Shown here in pieces: positions 10,431 to 18,560 of a stretch of DNA of 64,000 bases. A model generated the notes under the pieces. It made no database searches. It was not told the origin of the DNA and saw only the letters and a program-made list of their open reading frames with translations. Within the stretch, counting starts at the first letter, position 1, and each line of letters starts with the position of its first letter. Source of the stretch: Sternotherus odoratus (lineage: Eukaryota; Chordata; Testudines; Kinosternidae); contig JAVMKO010000003.1 in assembly GCA_032164245.1 (NCBI GenBank), positions 64,178,390-64,242,389 of the forward strand, in the 5' to 3' direction. The position numbers were made by a program, and so were the translations under genes.

Positions 10431-10532
10431 CGGAATGGACATGAGCAACACGTCTCGAAGAACAAACGTTACGAGAGGTGAGTAACTGTTCTTTCTTCTT
10501 CGAGTGCTTGCTCATGTCCATTCCGACAAGTG
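10431..10532 (+). repeat. DIRS internal complementary region
   Basis: 10431-10494 is the reverse complement of the outer left end (10185-10248). 10493-10532 is the reverse complement of the outer right end (16188-16227). The two halves meet at TTT/CTTCTTC. In the DIRS replication model this region acts as the splint that brings both ends together to form a circle. It lies 12 bases short of the recombinase stop codon. Confidence 0.92.
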
Positions 10533-10544
10533 ACTTACGAGCAG

Positions 10545-11618
10545 TTACCTTGGAGGTGGGAGAGGAGTAGCTCTAGTTCCTGCCGTCAGGACCGCTTGTC
10601 CCATAGCAGCGTCCTCCGAGGCCTGCTGAACAATGGCGTAGTGCGAGGAGAAGGTATGGACCGAAGACCATGTCGCTGCTCTGCAGATGTCGACAATTGG
10701 GATGTGCGCCAGGTACGCTGTGGATGTGGCCTGGGCCCTGGTTGAGTGAGCTGTTAGCGGCGGAGGAGAAGCGTTCGAGAGGTTATAACACAGCTTAATG
10801 CAGGAGGTGATCCATCCCGAAAGGCGTTGGGAGGAGATCGGTAGTCCCTTCATTCTCTCCGCTACTGAAATAAAAAGTTGTGAAGTCTTACGGAAAGCTT
10901 TTGTGCGTTCTATATAAAAAGCCAGAGCCCTCCTCACATCTAACGAGTGTAACATCCTCTCTTTGTTGGAGGCATGGGGTTTGGGAAAAAACACAGGGAG
11001 GAAAATGTCCTGGTTCAAGTGAAAAGCCGAAACCACCTTAGGGAGGAAGGCCGGATGAGGCCGTAGCTGAACCTTATCTTTATGGAAGACGGTATAAGGC
11101 GGTTCAGAGGTGAGCGCCCTGAGCTCTGACACCCTTCGGGCGGATGTAATGGCCACAAGGAAGGCCGTCTTCCAAGAAAGATAAGAGAGTGGACAAGAAG
11201 CTAAAGGCTCAAAGGGAGGTCTCATAAGAGCCGACAACACCAGGTTAAGGTCCCACAGGGGAACCGGTGGTCGCACTGATGGGTACAACCTTTCCAAACC
11301 CTTGAGGAAACGCCCCATAAGTGGGTTGCTGAACACCGAGGTTCCTGCAACCCCTGTATGAAAGGCCGATATGGCCGCCAGGTGTACCCGAATCGTGGAA
11401 ATGGCTAGGCCTAACTGTTTTAGTTCCAGGAGGTAATCCAGGATCAGGGGTATGGGAGCTACAGCCGGGTTTACCCCTTTAACCTGGGCCCATAGAGAGA
11501 AACGTTTCCATTTAGCCATATAAGTGTTGCGGGTCGACAGTTTCCTGCTCCCCAACAGAACCTCTCTGACATGTGAGGAGCATTGAAGCTCCGAGGGGTT
11601 TAACCACGGATATTCCAT
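10545..11618 (-). CDS. DIRS tyrosine recombinase
   Basis: 357 codons from the ATG at 11618 to the stop at 10545. The protein would integrate the circular DNA copy by site-specific recombination. Residues 20-110 form the helical core-binding part (RNTYMAKWKRFSLW; LAISTIRVHLAAISAFH). The catalytic domain shows Arg162 in SARRVSELRAL, the H-x-x-R box HSTR (His291, Arg294), Trp317 and the nucleophile Tyr327 in TFSSHYAI. All are in the usual order, so the enzyme looks active. The start overlaps the RT stop by 19 nt (ATG GAA TAT here, GC-ATG-G in the RT frame). The same frame stays open far upstream, back to the gag TGA; whether that part is translated is unknown. Confidence 0.9.
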   Translation of the reverse strand: MEYPWLNPSELQCSSHVREVLLGSRKLSTRNTYMAKWKRFSLWAQVKGVNPAVAPIPLILDYLLELKQLGLAISTIRVHLAAISAFHTGVAGTSVFSNPLMGRFLKGLERLYPSVRPPVPLWDLNLVLSALMRPPFEPLASCPLSYLSWKTAFLVAITSARRVSELRALTSEPPYTVFHKDKVQLRPHPAFLPKVVSAFHLNQDIFLPVFFPKPHASNKERMLHSLDVRRALAFYIERTKAFRKTSQLFISVAERMKGLPISSQRLSGWITSCIKLCYNLSNASPPPLTAHSTRAQATSTAYLAHIPIVDICRAATWSSVHTFSSHYAIVQQASEDAAMGQAVLTAGTRATPLPPPR

Positions 11619-13642
11619 GCTGTGAGGTGGAGCGATGGGAGGTTGGGATGGAGCAACCGCCCGTGGTCCTGGGACACTAACGTTGGGAGGGGAGGGAGGG
11701 TTATGGGTTCGGATACAGAGAGAGACAGCAACAGAGTGTACCAATGTTGGCGCGGCCACGCCGGTGCTATTAGAATCATGGCCGTCCTGTCTCGTCGGGC
11801 CTTGAGCAACACTCTGTGAATGAGTGGGAACGGAGGAAACGCATAAAGAAGACCCTCCCTCCAAGGGATCTGGAAGGCGTCCGCCTCTGAACCTGGGCTG
11901 AGGTTCATAAGGGAGCAAAACCTCTGGCATTTCCTGTTGGCCCTTGTGGCGAACAGGTCTAGGAGGGGAAATCCCCACCTCAGGAAGATTGAATGGGCCA
12001 CATCGGTCCTGAGTGACCATTCGTGACCCCGAAACGAACGACTGAGGGTGTCTGCCAGAACATTCTGAACCCCTGGGAGGTAGGTGGCTATAAGGTGGAT
12101 GTTGTGCAAAATGCAAAAATCCCATAAGTCTAGGGCTTCCCTGCATAGGGGAGAAGAGCGAGCACCACCCTGTTTGTTTATATAAAACATCGTCGCCGTG
12201 TTGTCCGTCTGGACCAGCACACACTTGCCTTGCAGCCGGTCCCGAAATACCTGACACGCGAGGCGAACTGCTCTCAGCTCCCGGACGTTGATGTGCAGGG
12301 ATAGCTCGCTGTGAGACCAGTGACCTTGAGTTCTGGAGTCTCCAAGATGGGCTCCCCAGCCGAGGGCGGATGCATCTGTCCCTAATGTCGCTGTGGGCTG
12401 GGGCTTTTGGAAGGGGACCCCCGCTCGGAGTGAGCTGGGCTGGAGCCACCACTGTAGTGAACTTAGCGTGTGGTGTGGGAGGGTGACGACCAGGTCCAGT
12501 GGGTCCCTTCCCTGTCTGTATACCGTCGACAGCCAAGCTTGGAGGGGTCGAAGTCGAAGTCTGGCGTATGGCACCACGTACGTGCACGCTGCCATATGGC
12601 CCAATAGGACCATGCAGTTTCTGGCTGTGGTAGTTGGATACTGCAGGAAGGAGCGAACCAAGTTCGTTATGGCGTCGATCCGAGCAGTGGGCAGGAATGC
12701 CATGGCTCGCTGAGAGTCCAGAACTGCCCCAATAAACTCGATTCTTTGGGTGGGAACTAGGGTCGACTTTGGCTCGTTTAGTATGAGGCCCAACCTGAGG
12801 AAAGTGGCCCTGACGAGAGTTATCTGCTGGATTGCTAACTCTCTTGAGTGTGCTCTGGTGAGCCAATCGTCCAGGTAAGGGTAGACGTGTACCTGTCTCC
12901 TCCTTAGATATGCGGCCACTACCGACATGCACTTTGTAAACACCCTTGGGGCGGTCGACAGGCCGAAGGGGAGCACTGCGAATTGGTAGTGATGATCCCC
13001 TAGCACGAATCTCAGGAACCTCCTGTGACTGGGGATGATTGATATGTGGAAGTAAGCGTCCTTTAAGTCGAGGGCGGCAAACCAGTCTCCGCGATCCATG
13101 GAAGGGATAATGGTTGCAAGGGAGAGCATGCGGAACTTCAGCTTCTTTATGTAGGAGTTGAGGCCCCGTAGGTCTAGGATAGGGCGAAGGCCGCCTTTGG
13201 CCTTCGGGATAAGGAAATAACGGGAATAGTAGCCCTTGCCCCGAAATTCTTGAGGAACCTCCTCTATGGCACCCAAAGACAAGAGGGTCTGGACCTCCTG
13301 AACTAGGAGTTGCTCGTGAGATGGGTCCCTGAAGAGGGACGGGGAAGGGGGATGGTTGGGAGGGAGGGAAGAAAATTGGATAGAATATCCCACTTTCACC
13401 AGGCTGAGAACCCATTTGTCTGATGTGATTCGGGACCAAGCCTGGTAAAAGTGGGACAGGCGATTCACGAAGGGCAGGACAGGATAGGATTGGGATACTG
13501 GAAGGCCGTCCTCGTGCGCACCTTCAAAAATTTGGTCTGCCGTTAGAGGGCTGTCTAGGCCCGGGCTGCTGCTGCCCGTTACGGGAGGAAGATCTCGGAC
13601 GACCCCTATTCGCTCCCCTACCACCCCTCCTGGGTTGGTCAC
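11600..13642 (-). CDS. DIRS reverse transcriptase / RNase H / methyltransferase-like polyprotein
   Basis: The frame is open from about 13760 to the stop at 11600 (680 residues counted from the GTG at 13642). The RT has GYYSRYFLIPKAKGGLRP (138-154), the LDLKDAYF motif A (191-198), the LPFGLSTAP motif B (224-232) and YLDD (256-259). RNase H residues are seen as TDASALGWG (Asp423), Glu455 in NVRELRA, Asp480 in VQTDNTA and Asp531 in VLADTLSR. The last part (FPLLDLFATRANRKC, LLYAFPPFPLIHRVLLK, ILIAPAWPRQHWY) matches the Dam-like methyltransferase-like region of vertebrate DIRS elements. The first ATG of the frame is Met172, already inside the RT, so the protein is most likely made by a frameshift from gag (see the site at 13524). 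Confidence 0.92.
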   Translation of the reverse strand: MTNPGGVVGERIGVVRDLPPVTGSSSPGLDSPLTADQIFEGAHEDGLPVSQSYPVLPFVNRLSHFYQAWSRITSDKWVLSLVKVGYSIQFSSLPPNHPPSPSLFRDPSHEQLLVQEVQTLLSLGAIEEVPQEFRGKGYYSRYFLIPKAKGGLRPILDLRGLNSYIKKLKFRMLSLATIIPSMDRGDWFAALDLKDAYFHISIIPSHRRFLRFVLGDHHYQFAVLPFGLSTAPRVFTKCMSVVAAYLRRRQVHVYPYLDDWLTRAHSRELAIQQITLVRATFLRLGLILNEPKSTLVPTQRIEFIGAVLDSQRAMAFLPTARIDAITNLVRSFLQYPTTTARNCMVLLGHMAACTYVVPYARLRLRPLQAWLSTVYRQGRDPLDLVVTLPHHTLSSLQWWLQPSSLRAGVPFQKPQPTATLGTDASALGWGAHLGDSRTQGHWSHSELSLHINVRELRAVRLACQVFRDRLQGKCVLVQTDNTATMFYINKQGGARSSPLCREALDLWDFCILHNIHLIATYLPGVQNVLADTLSRSFRGHEWSLRTDVAHSIFLRWGFPLLDLFATRANRKCQRFCSLMNLSPGSEADAFQIPWREGLLYAFPPFPLIHRVLLKARRDRTAMILIAPAWPRQHWYTLLLSLSVSEPITLPPLPTLVSQDHGRLLHPNLPSLHLTAWNIRG
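13524..13535 (-). promoter_or_regulatory. Possible +1 frameshift site at the gag stop (TTT-TGA)
   Basis: On the minus strand the gag frame ends CCA AAT TTT TGA AGG. A Phe tRNA on TTT can slip one base forward and still pair with TTT, and the next codons are then GAA GGT in the RT frame. A slow stop codon in the A site is the usual stimulus for +1 shifting (as in antizyme). The resulting fusion would be 788 gag residues plus 641 of the RT frame. This is an inference from sequence only. Confidence 0.5.
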
Positions 13643-15890
13643 GCCTTGGTCCCTGTTGGAAAGGACGGGATGGAGGGGCTGGGGGAGGTCTAAACGGCCG
13701 CCTGATAGCCTGAGGCGTGTGTAGGCCCAGAGATCTGAGCATGGCCCTAGAATCCTTCATGGAATGAAGTTTCTTATCAGTGTCCTCTGAGAATAACCCT
13801 TGCTTGTCGAAGGGAAGATCTTGAATGGATGCCTGGACAGGTGGTGGAATTCCTGACACCTGTAACCAGGCTCCCCTCCTCATAACTATGGCTGTCGCCA
13901 TAGTTCTAGATGCAGAGTCGGCTGCATCCAGGGCGGCCTGCAGTGCGGCCCTAGAAACCACTTTACCCTCTTCCAATATGGCTGTGAATTCGGGAGTGGA
14001 TTCCTTCGCCACCTGCCCCTGGAATTTATTCAGTGCTGCCCAAGAATTAAACGCGTAGCGTCCTAATGCCGCCTGCTGGTTCGCAATACGTAATTGCAGC
14101 GCGGCTGAAGAGTACACCTTCCTGCCATATAGGTCTAGCTTTTTGGCATCATGTGACCTGGGAGTAGGCCCTGGCTGACCTTGACGCTCCCTTTGGTTCA
14201 CGGCGTCCGCTACCAAAGATCCAGGTGCCGGGTGGGTGAATAAATGTTCATAGCCTGTCCGGGGCGCAAAGTATCGTCTTTCAACGCCTCTCGCGGTTGG
14301 TGGGAGTGATGATGGAGTTTGCCACAATGTATTAGAGGTGGATTGTATTTTCTTAATGAATGGTAAAGCAATTTTAGGTGGACCATCCGATGAGAGTATG
14401 TCCACCGTTGGATCCTCTTCCTCTATCACCTCCTCAGCAGGGAGGTTCAAATTTCGGGCAACCCTACGCAGGAGGTCTTGGTGGCCCTTGATGTCCATTG
14501 GCGGTAGGCCCGTGGTGGACGAACCCGCCACCGCCTCATCTGGAGAGGAGGAGGAAGATGAGAGGAACTGTGTTTCACCTTGTACAGGTTCCTCTAAGGT
14601 AGGCTCCACGGTCGCCCTATCCGTAGAACGGATAGACTGGTGACTGCCCAGACCCGAGGGTCCCGGCATAGGGTCATCTTCAGGTACCTCTGTGGGAGGT
14701 CTGGTGATTGTGGCCGACACCGGAGCACGCGGCACAGAGGGCAGAGAGGCAGTGACGGATGGCGGCCCCTGCACTTGTTGGAATGCCCACGGTGCCCATA
14801 CAGGCCATTGCCCTGATCCCTGTGTATACTGCAGCCATGGTGCCGGCTGTGACTCGCTGCGGTGCCGGGATCGGTGCCGAGAGTGGTGGCGGCTTGTTGA
14901 ATGGTAATGGCTCTTGTGTGAATGCCGGGAGCCTGCCTCGGAGCGGTGGGTGCGGCCGGAGCGGGTGGAGCCCACATCGGAATCCGAAGACTGCTCGGAT
15001 GCTGACCACGGAGGTGCCGTTCCTTCCGGTGCCGTGGGTGGGTAGAACATCATTGGCTTCCCCGGAAAAGCTCTCGGTGCCGGCTGGCGAACACATGTCT
15101 CTGCGGGAGCCTGCGGTAACGGTGCCGTGGAGTCCCTTCGGGGTAATGTTACTGGTGGTGCCGACCTAGTCACCGGTGCCGAGGTAGCCCCCATCGGGGG
15201 AATAACCGGAGGTAACGGTGCCGGAGCCACAAACGGTGCCGTCGCTGGTATGAGCACCTGTGGCGCCACCGGTGCCGGCAGGATGGTCGGTGCCGCAGTG
15301 GAGTCCCCCGTCATTTCGATCAGCTCCCTGGCTGCATCGAAGGCATCCGGGGTCGACGGCATATCCAGGTCGTGAAGCATCTCGGGCGGGGCTACCTCGT
15401 CCCTTGACGTAGGAGCGCGCACCGAGGAGAGCTGTAAAGGCACTTGACGGGGCTCACTCAGGTGACCCGAAGTCTGCCTATTAGAAGAGGATTTCCCCTT
15501 TGCCTTCTTGGATGGGGACCGACCTCTTTGCTTCTTTGCCGGGACCGGAGATTGGGAGCGGTGCCGGCGCGGGCTCACGGACCGGTGCGGGGAGCGGTGC
15601 CGGTGAGCTTTATCCTTCTTCGGTGCCGCAGGGTCCCGCACCGAGGCTGGGGCACTTCTGACTGAAGTGGATGGGAGATCTCCTTGAGGCTGAAGTGCTG
15701 ATTCCATCAGGATAAGCTTCAGTCTCGACTCCCTTTCCTTCTTTGTCCTGGGTTTAAAGCCCTTACAGATAGTACAACGCTCCGACAGATGACTCTCCCC
15801 GAGGCACTTCAGACACTTAGTGTGAGGGTCACTGTTGGGCATGGGCTTCCCGCAGTGCACGCAGGTTTTAAACCCCGGCGCCCCAGGCAT
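13524..15890 (-). CDS. DIRS gag-like protein
   Basis: 788 codons from the ATG at 15890. Residues 10-42 carry Cys/His pairs (C10, C13, H23, C26, C29, H34, C39, C42) that look like two zinc clusters. KGFKPRTKKER follows. Residues 85-160 are basic and Ser-rich (nuclear-localisation-like), and residues 300-350 are a His/Ser/Arg repeat. Then come long Pro-rich linkers, an acidic serine block (SSSSSSPDEAV), a more globular helical segment at about 595-680 (KKLDLYGRKVYSSAALQLRIANQQAALGRY), and an RGG-like tail before the stop. It presumably packages element RNA. The start is supported by the same MPGA-x-GFK N-terminus in copy 1. Confidence 0.88.
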   Translation of the reverse strand: MPGAPGFKTCVHCGKPMPNSDPHTKCLKCLGESHLSERCTICKGFKPRTKKERESRLKLILMESALQPQGDLPSTSVRSAPASVRDPAAPKKDKAHRHRSPHRSVSPRRHRSQSPVPAKKQRGRSPSKKAKGKSSSNRQTSGHLSEPRQVPLQLSSVRAPTSRDEVAPPEMLHDLDMPSTPDAFDAARELIEMTGDSTAAPTILPAPVAPQVLIPATAPFVAPAPLPPVIPPMGATSAPVTRSAPPVTLPRRDSTAPLPQAPAETCVRQPAPRAFPGKPMMFYPPTAPEGTAPPWSASEQSSDSDVGSTRSGRTHRSEAGSRHSHKSHYHSTSRHHSRHRSRHRSESQPAPWLQYTQGSGQWPVWAPWAFQQVQGPPSVTASLPSVPRAPVSATITRPPTEVPEDDPMPGPSGLGSHQSIRSTDRATVEPTLEEPVQGETQFLSSSSSSPDEAVAGSSTTGLPPMDIKGHQDLLRRVARNLNLPAEEVIEEEDPTVDILSSDGPPKIALPFIKKIQSTSNTLWQTPSSLPPTARGVERRYFAPRTGYEHLFTHPAPGSLVADAVNQRERQGQPGPTPRSHDAKKLDLYGRKVYSSAALQLRIANQQAALGRYAFNSWAALNKFQGQVAKESTPEFTAILEEGKVVSRAALQAALDAADSASRTMATAIVMRRGAWLQVSGIPPPVQASIQDLPFDKQGLFSEDTDKKLHSMKDSRAMLRSLGLHTPQAIRRPFRPPPAPPSRPFQQGPRRDQPRRGGRGANRGRPRSSSRNGQQQPGPRQPSNGRPNF

Positions 15891-16047
15891 AACACGATAA
15901 CAACTTCCTAAACTACTTCTATTCTAATGCAACAGATAAACAACTCTATAAACTAGCTATAAACACTAAACTAAGCAACTATGGATTGTTGAGATACCGC
16001 TAATACACAACGAGGTAGATGGATTCCAGCTAACCGTCATGGGCGGG

Positions 16048-16212
16048 AAGAAGGAACTGAGCGGGGGTAGGGTCGGCAGGGGCATATATGCATGGCCATA
16101 AGGGCGCCACTCCAGGGGTCGCCCCTGCCGACCCTACGGGTACCGCTGGGGAAAAACTTCCGGAACCGTGCATGCGCGGTGCGCACACACTTGTCGGAAT
16201 GGACATGAGCAA
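16048..16212 (-). repeat. DIRS inverted terminal repeat (5' end of the element)
   Basis: Reverse complement of 10231-10395. It lies upstream of gag and should contain the element's promoter; TATATG-type sequence sits at 16084-16090. The terminal extension to 16227 matches the second half of the internal complementary region. Confidence 0.9.
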
Positions 16213-16227
16213 GCACTCGAAGAAGAA

Positions 16228-17562
16228 TAATTATTTCCAAAGAAATAATGAAAAACCTTTTAAAAAGTTTTTCCTTATTTATTATTTTTATTTCATAGCC
16301 GGTGATAGCAGTATTTTCTCTGTCAGCATTTAAATAAGTGTTTCTAATATGGACAGATTCAAAAGTAAAGACACATGAAATTATTACATTTTCTGTCACC
16401 AAAGCTAGCAAAAATGACACAGCTTCACATGATATCCAATTCAAATTTTTAAACAGTATTTTAATTTCTCAATTTTTGGCAAACCATCATGGCACCAAAG
16501 GAGGCAACAACAGTGCATCACAATTCTCCATGCAAACAAAAAGTGCAACCAAACCTTATTCCATTATAAGATAATCAATTTTGAGACCATAAAGAAATTA
16601 AGAATAGCATGTTTGTACTGGCTTTGCTTTCCCCGGCATCCACACATGCTAGCATGACACAAGGGATGAGGTGATATTTCAACATTTATTCCAGGTGACT
16701 GCTTTTTAAACTCTGTCTACTGTGCCTATAATGTAGGCATGTGTATACTAATACACACAGAGAGAGATGGAGAAACCAGACATAGCTACAAGTTGCCCGT
16801 ATGGCTTTTGGGGGAGGGAGGAAAGGCAAGGCAAGATAGTCACTCAAAACTCTATAATCCTTAACATATGAAAATTGACCACCATTAATCATACAGCTTG
16901 CTTGTGGAATTTTACATAAAAGCTGTTCATATTTATTCATTTCATTCAGGAAAGTTATTAGCTTAGGAGTGTCCAATTACTCTGGTAATTGGAGTTTTGT
17001 CAGTTCTGAAGACCATTGTTGATTAAAGAGGCGCATTGTGAAAGTGTATCACATTATTTATTGAAGAGGCTAAACAGATCATATTTTCTTTTTTTCTTCC
17101 CTTACTGCCCCCTACCATCTGCTGTTTTTCAATTTGAATTGTTCACCTCCTATAAAATAAAAACAGCAACATTTTAGGATTGACAAAACCAAACCGTAAT
17201 TAAAAATCCTTAATACGGGTTAAATATAGAGAAAGGTGGTTATTGTGTTCTTCAGAAAAGAGACTATAATTACTGTCCTTTTAATTGTTTGAATAAATCA
17301 GTAAGGTAGAGAAGAAAATAAATGTTAATAAAAACCTGCAACTCTATACACTGTGCACCGAGTCCTCTATACTGATGAGATCCAATTTGGTTAATACCGA
17401 TTTAAGACAATCCTCCACCAAAAAAAAAAAAAATCAATATTATTCCAGAACTCAGGAAAAGAAAAATCAGCTATTTTCATACTAATTTCCTCTTAATTCC
17501 AGGGAACTGTTGATGGCATTTTTGCTACTGCAGTGGCTAAGAGAAATTTCTTTATATGGTAT
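16228..17562. other. No gene recognised
   Basis: AT-rich sequence right of the DIRS element. 16230-16249 is a small palindrome (ATTATTTC-CAAA-GAAATAAT). 16239-16254 repeats the left flank of the DIRS copy. The rest shows no coding or repeat signal that I can name. Confidence 0.5.
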
Positions 17563-18560
17563 TGTGATGGGGTACACTTGTTCCACACTAGACTAGAAGC
17601 CTACATTGTGGGCTGAGGAAGCCACACACCCTCATTTCTACTGAGCGTGCTTCAAATACACCAGTATAAGCAGCTCAGATCAATTGGGGCTGACTGCCAG
17701 AGAGGAAGGATGCATACTGCAGGCTCCAGCCAAGGACCAGGTGAAGCCAGAGGCCATGGAAACTTGAGATGCCACAACCCAGGCAGACATCAGGCTACCC
17801 ACAGAGGCCCTGCAGTGTCCAGAGTTGCTGGGGATAGTGCAGCCTAAGGAACCCAGAGACAGCCGAGATGCCCAGACTGCAGCGGTGAGAAACATGGTAA
17901 GAAGCAGCCCAGGGGAAACAAAGTGGCCTGGTTGGTGAACCAGAGTATTGATGCAGCATTTTTTGGTCAGACACCCCCCCCCCCCCCCCCCGCTGACTCA
18001 GTGACATGCACTTCTGCCACTACCAGAGCTCTCGGCTGGGGCCCGGTGGAGAGGGAAGGCCCAGGCTGCCACTATCTCCCTTTCTGGGTGTGGTGGCCCC
18101 CTACCCTGACTGAGGCCACTTGGCTGTACTTCTCTGCCAACAGGAGTGAATTCATTGACTGGGGCCACTGGGTTGTACTGCCTTGCAAATTGGAGATGAA
18201 TCCATGGACTTTGATCACTAGCCTTTACTGCCCCTGCAAACTGAGGCGGTTCTAATTGACTTCAGCCATGAGGCCCTACTGCCCTGCTAAGAGGGGTGAA
18301 CCTATTGACTCTGGTCCCCATGCCACCCTGTCCTGCTAAGAGGAGTGGACACAGTAACTTTGGTCCTCAGGCCTTGTGGCCCAGTGGAGCAGGCTAATAC
18401 ATTGACTTTGACCATTAGACCTCTTTCCCCCATTAACAGAGGCATGTATATTGACTCCGGTTACGGAGACGCAACTGACTTACACCCTGCACCTACACCA
18501 TAAGGGAGACAGGGTGCACTAGCCCTGCACTAGATGGGGTCCCCCCAACCCTATTCAATA
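17563..18560 (+). mobile_element. Decayed LTR-like retroelement sequence with 50-bp tandem units
   Basis: It starts with TGTGATGGGGTACAC, the type of start seen in other LTR-like blocks of this window. It has a C-tract at 17975-17992, and from about 18100 to 18470 carries degenerate tandem units of about 50 bp that begin ATTGACTNTGGNCAC. No protein domain was recognised and the ends and duplication were not found, so the LTR assignment is tentative. Confidence 0.45.
18100..18475 (+). repeat. Degenerate minisatellite, about 7 units of 48-52 bp
   Basis: Units follow the pattern ATTGACT-(T/C)-(T/G)GG-CAC-AGGCC-...-CTGCCCTGC-AAGAGG-GTGAAT. Examples start at about 18153, 18203, 18254, 18305, 18354 and 18402. 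Units differ at many positions, so the array is old. Confidence 0.65.

Larger units (their letters stand above)
10185..16227 (-). mobile_element. Complete DIRS retrotransposon, 6043 bp, all three frames open
   Basis: DIRS elements replicate through a circular intermediate and integrate with a tyrosine recombinase; they lack an integrase and ordinary LTRs. This copy has 165-bp inverted terminal repeats (10231-10395 and 16048-16212), terminal extensions on both sides, and an internal complementary region (10431-10532) that is the reverse complement of the two outer ends placed side by side. On the minus strand the order is gag (15890-13524), RT/RNase H/methyltransferase-like (overlapping gag, to 11600) and tyrosine recombinase (11618-10545). 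No disabling mutation was found in any catalytic motif. The boundaries are set by where identity with the internal complementary region ends. Confidence 0.93.

Noticed and set aside
11619..13439. The upstream 600 codons of the recombinase frame as part of the recombinase protein
   Set aside because: The peptide has no recognisable domain, and a good ATG lies just before the core-binding domain. Kept as a finding about overlap, not annotated as coding.
13825..15665. Plus-strand frames opposite gag (for example 14338-14643, 14759-15169)
   Set aside because: Shadows of the minus-strand gag with no independent motif.
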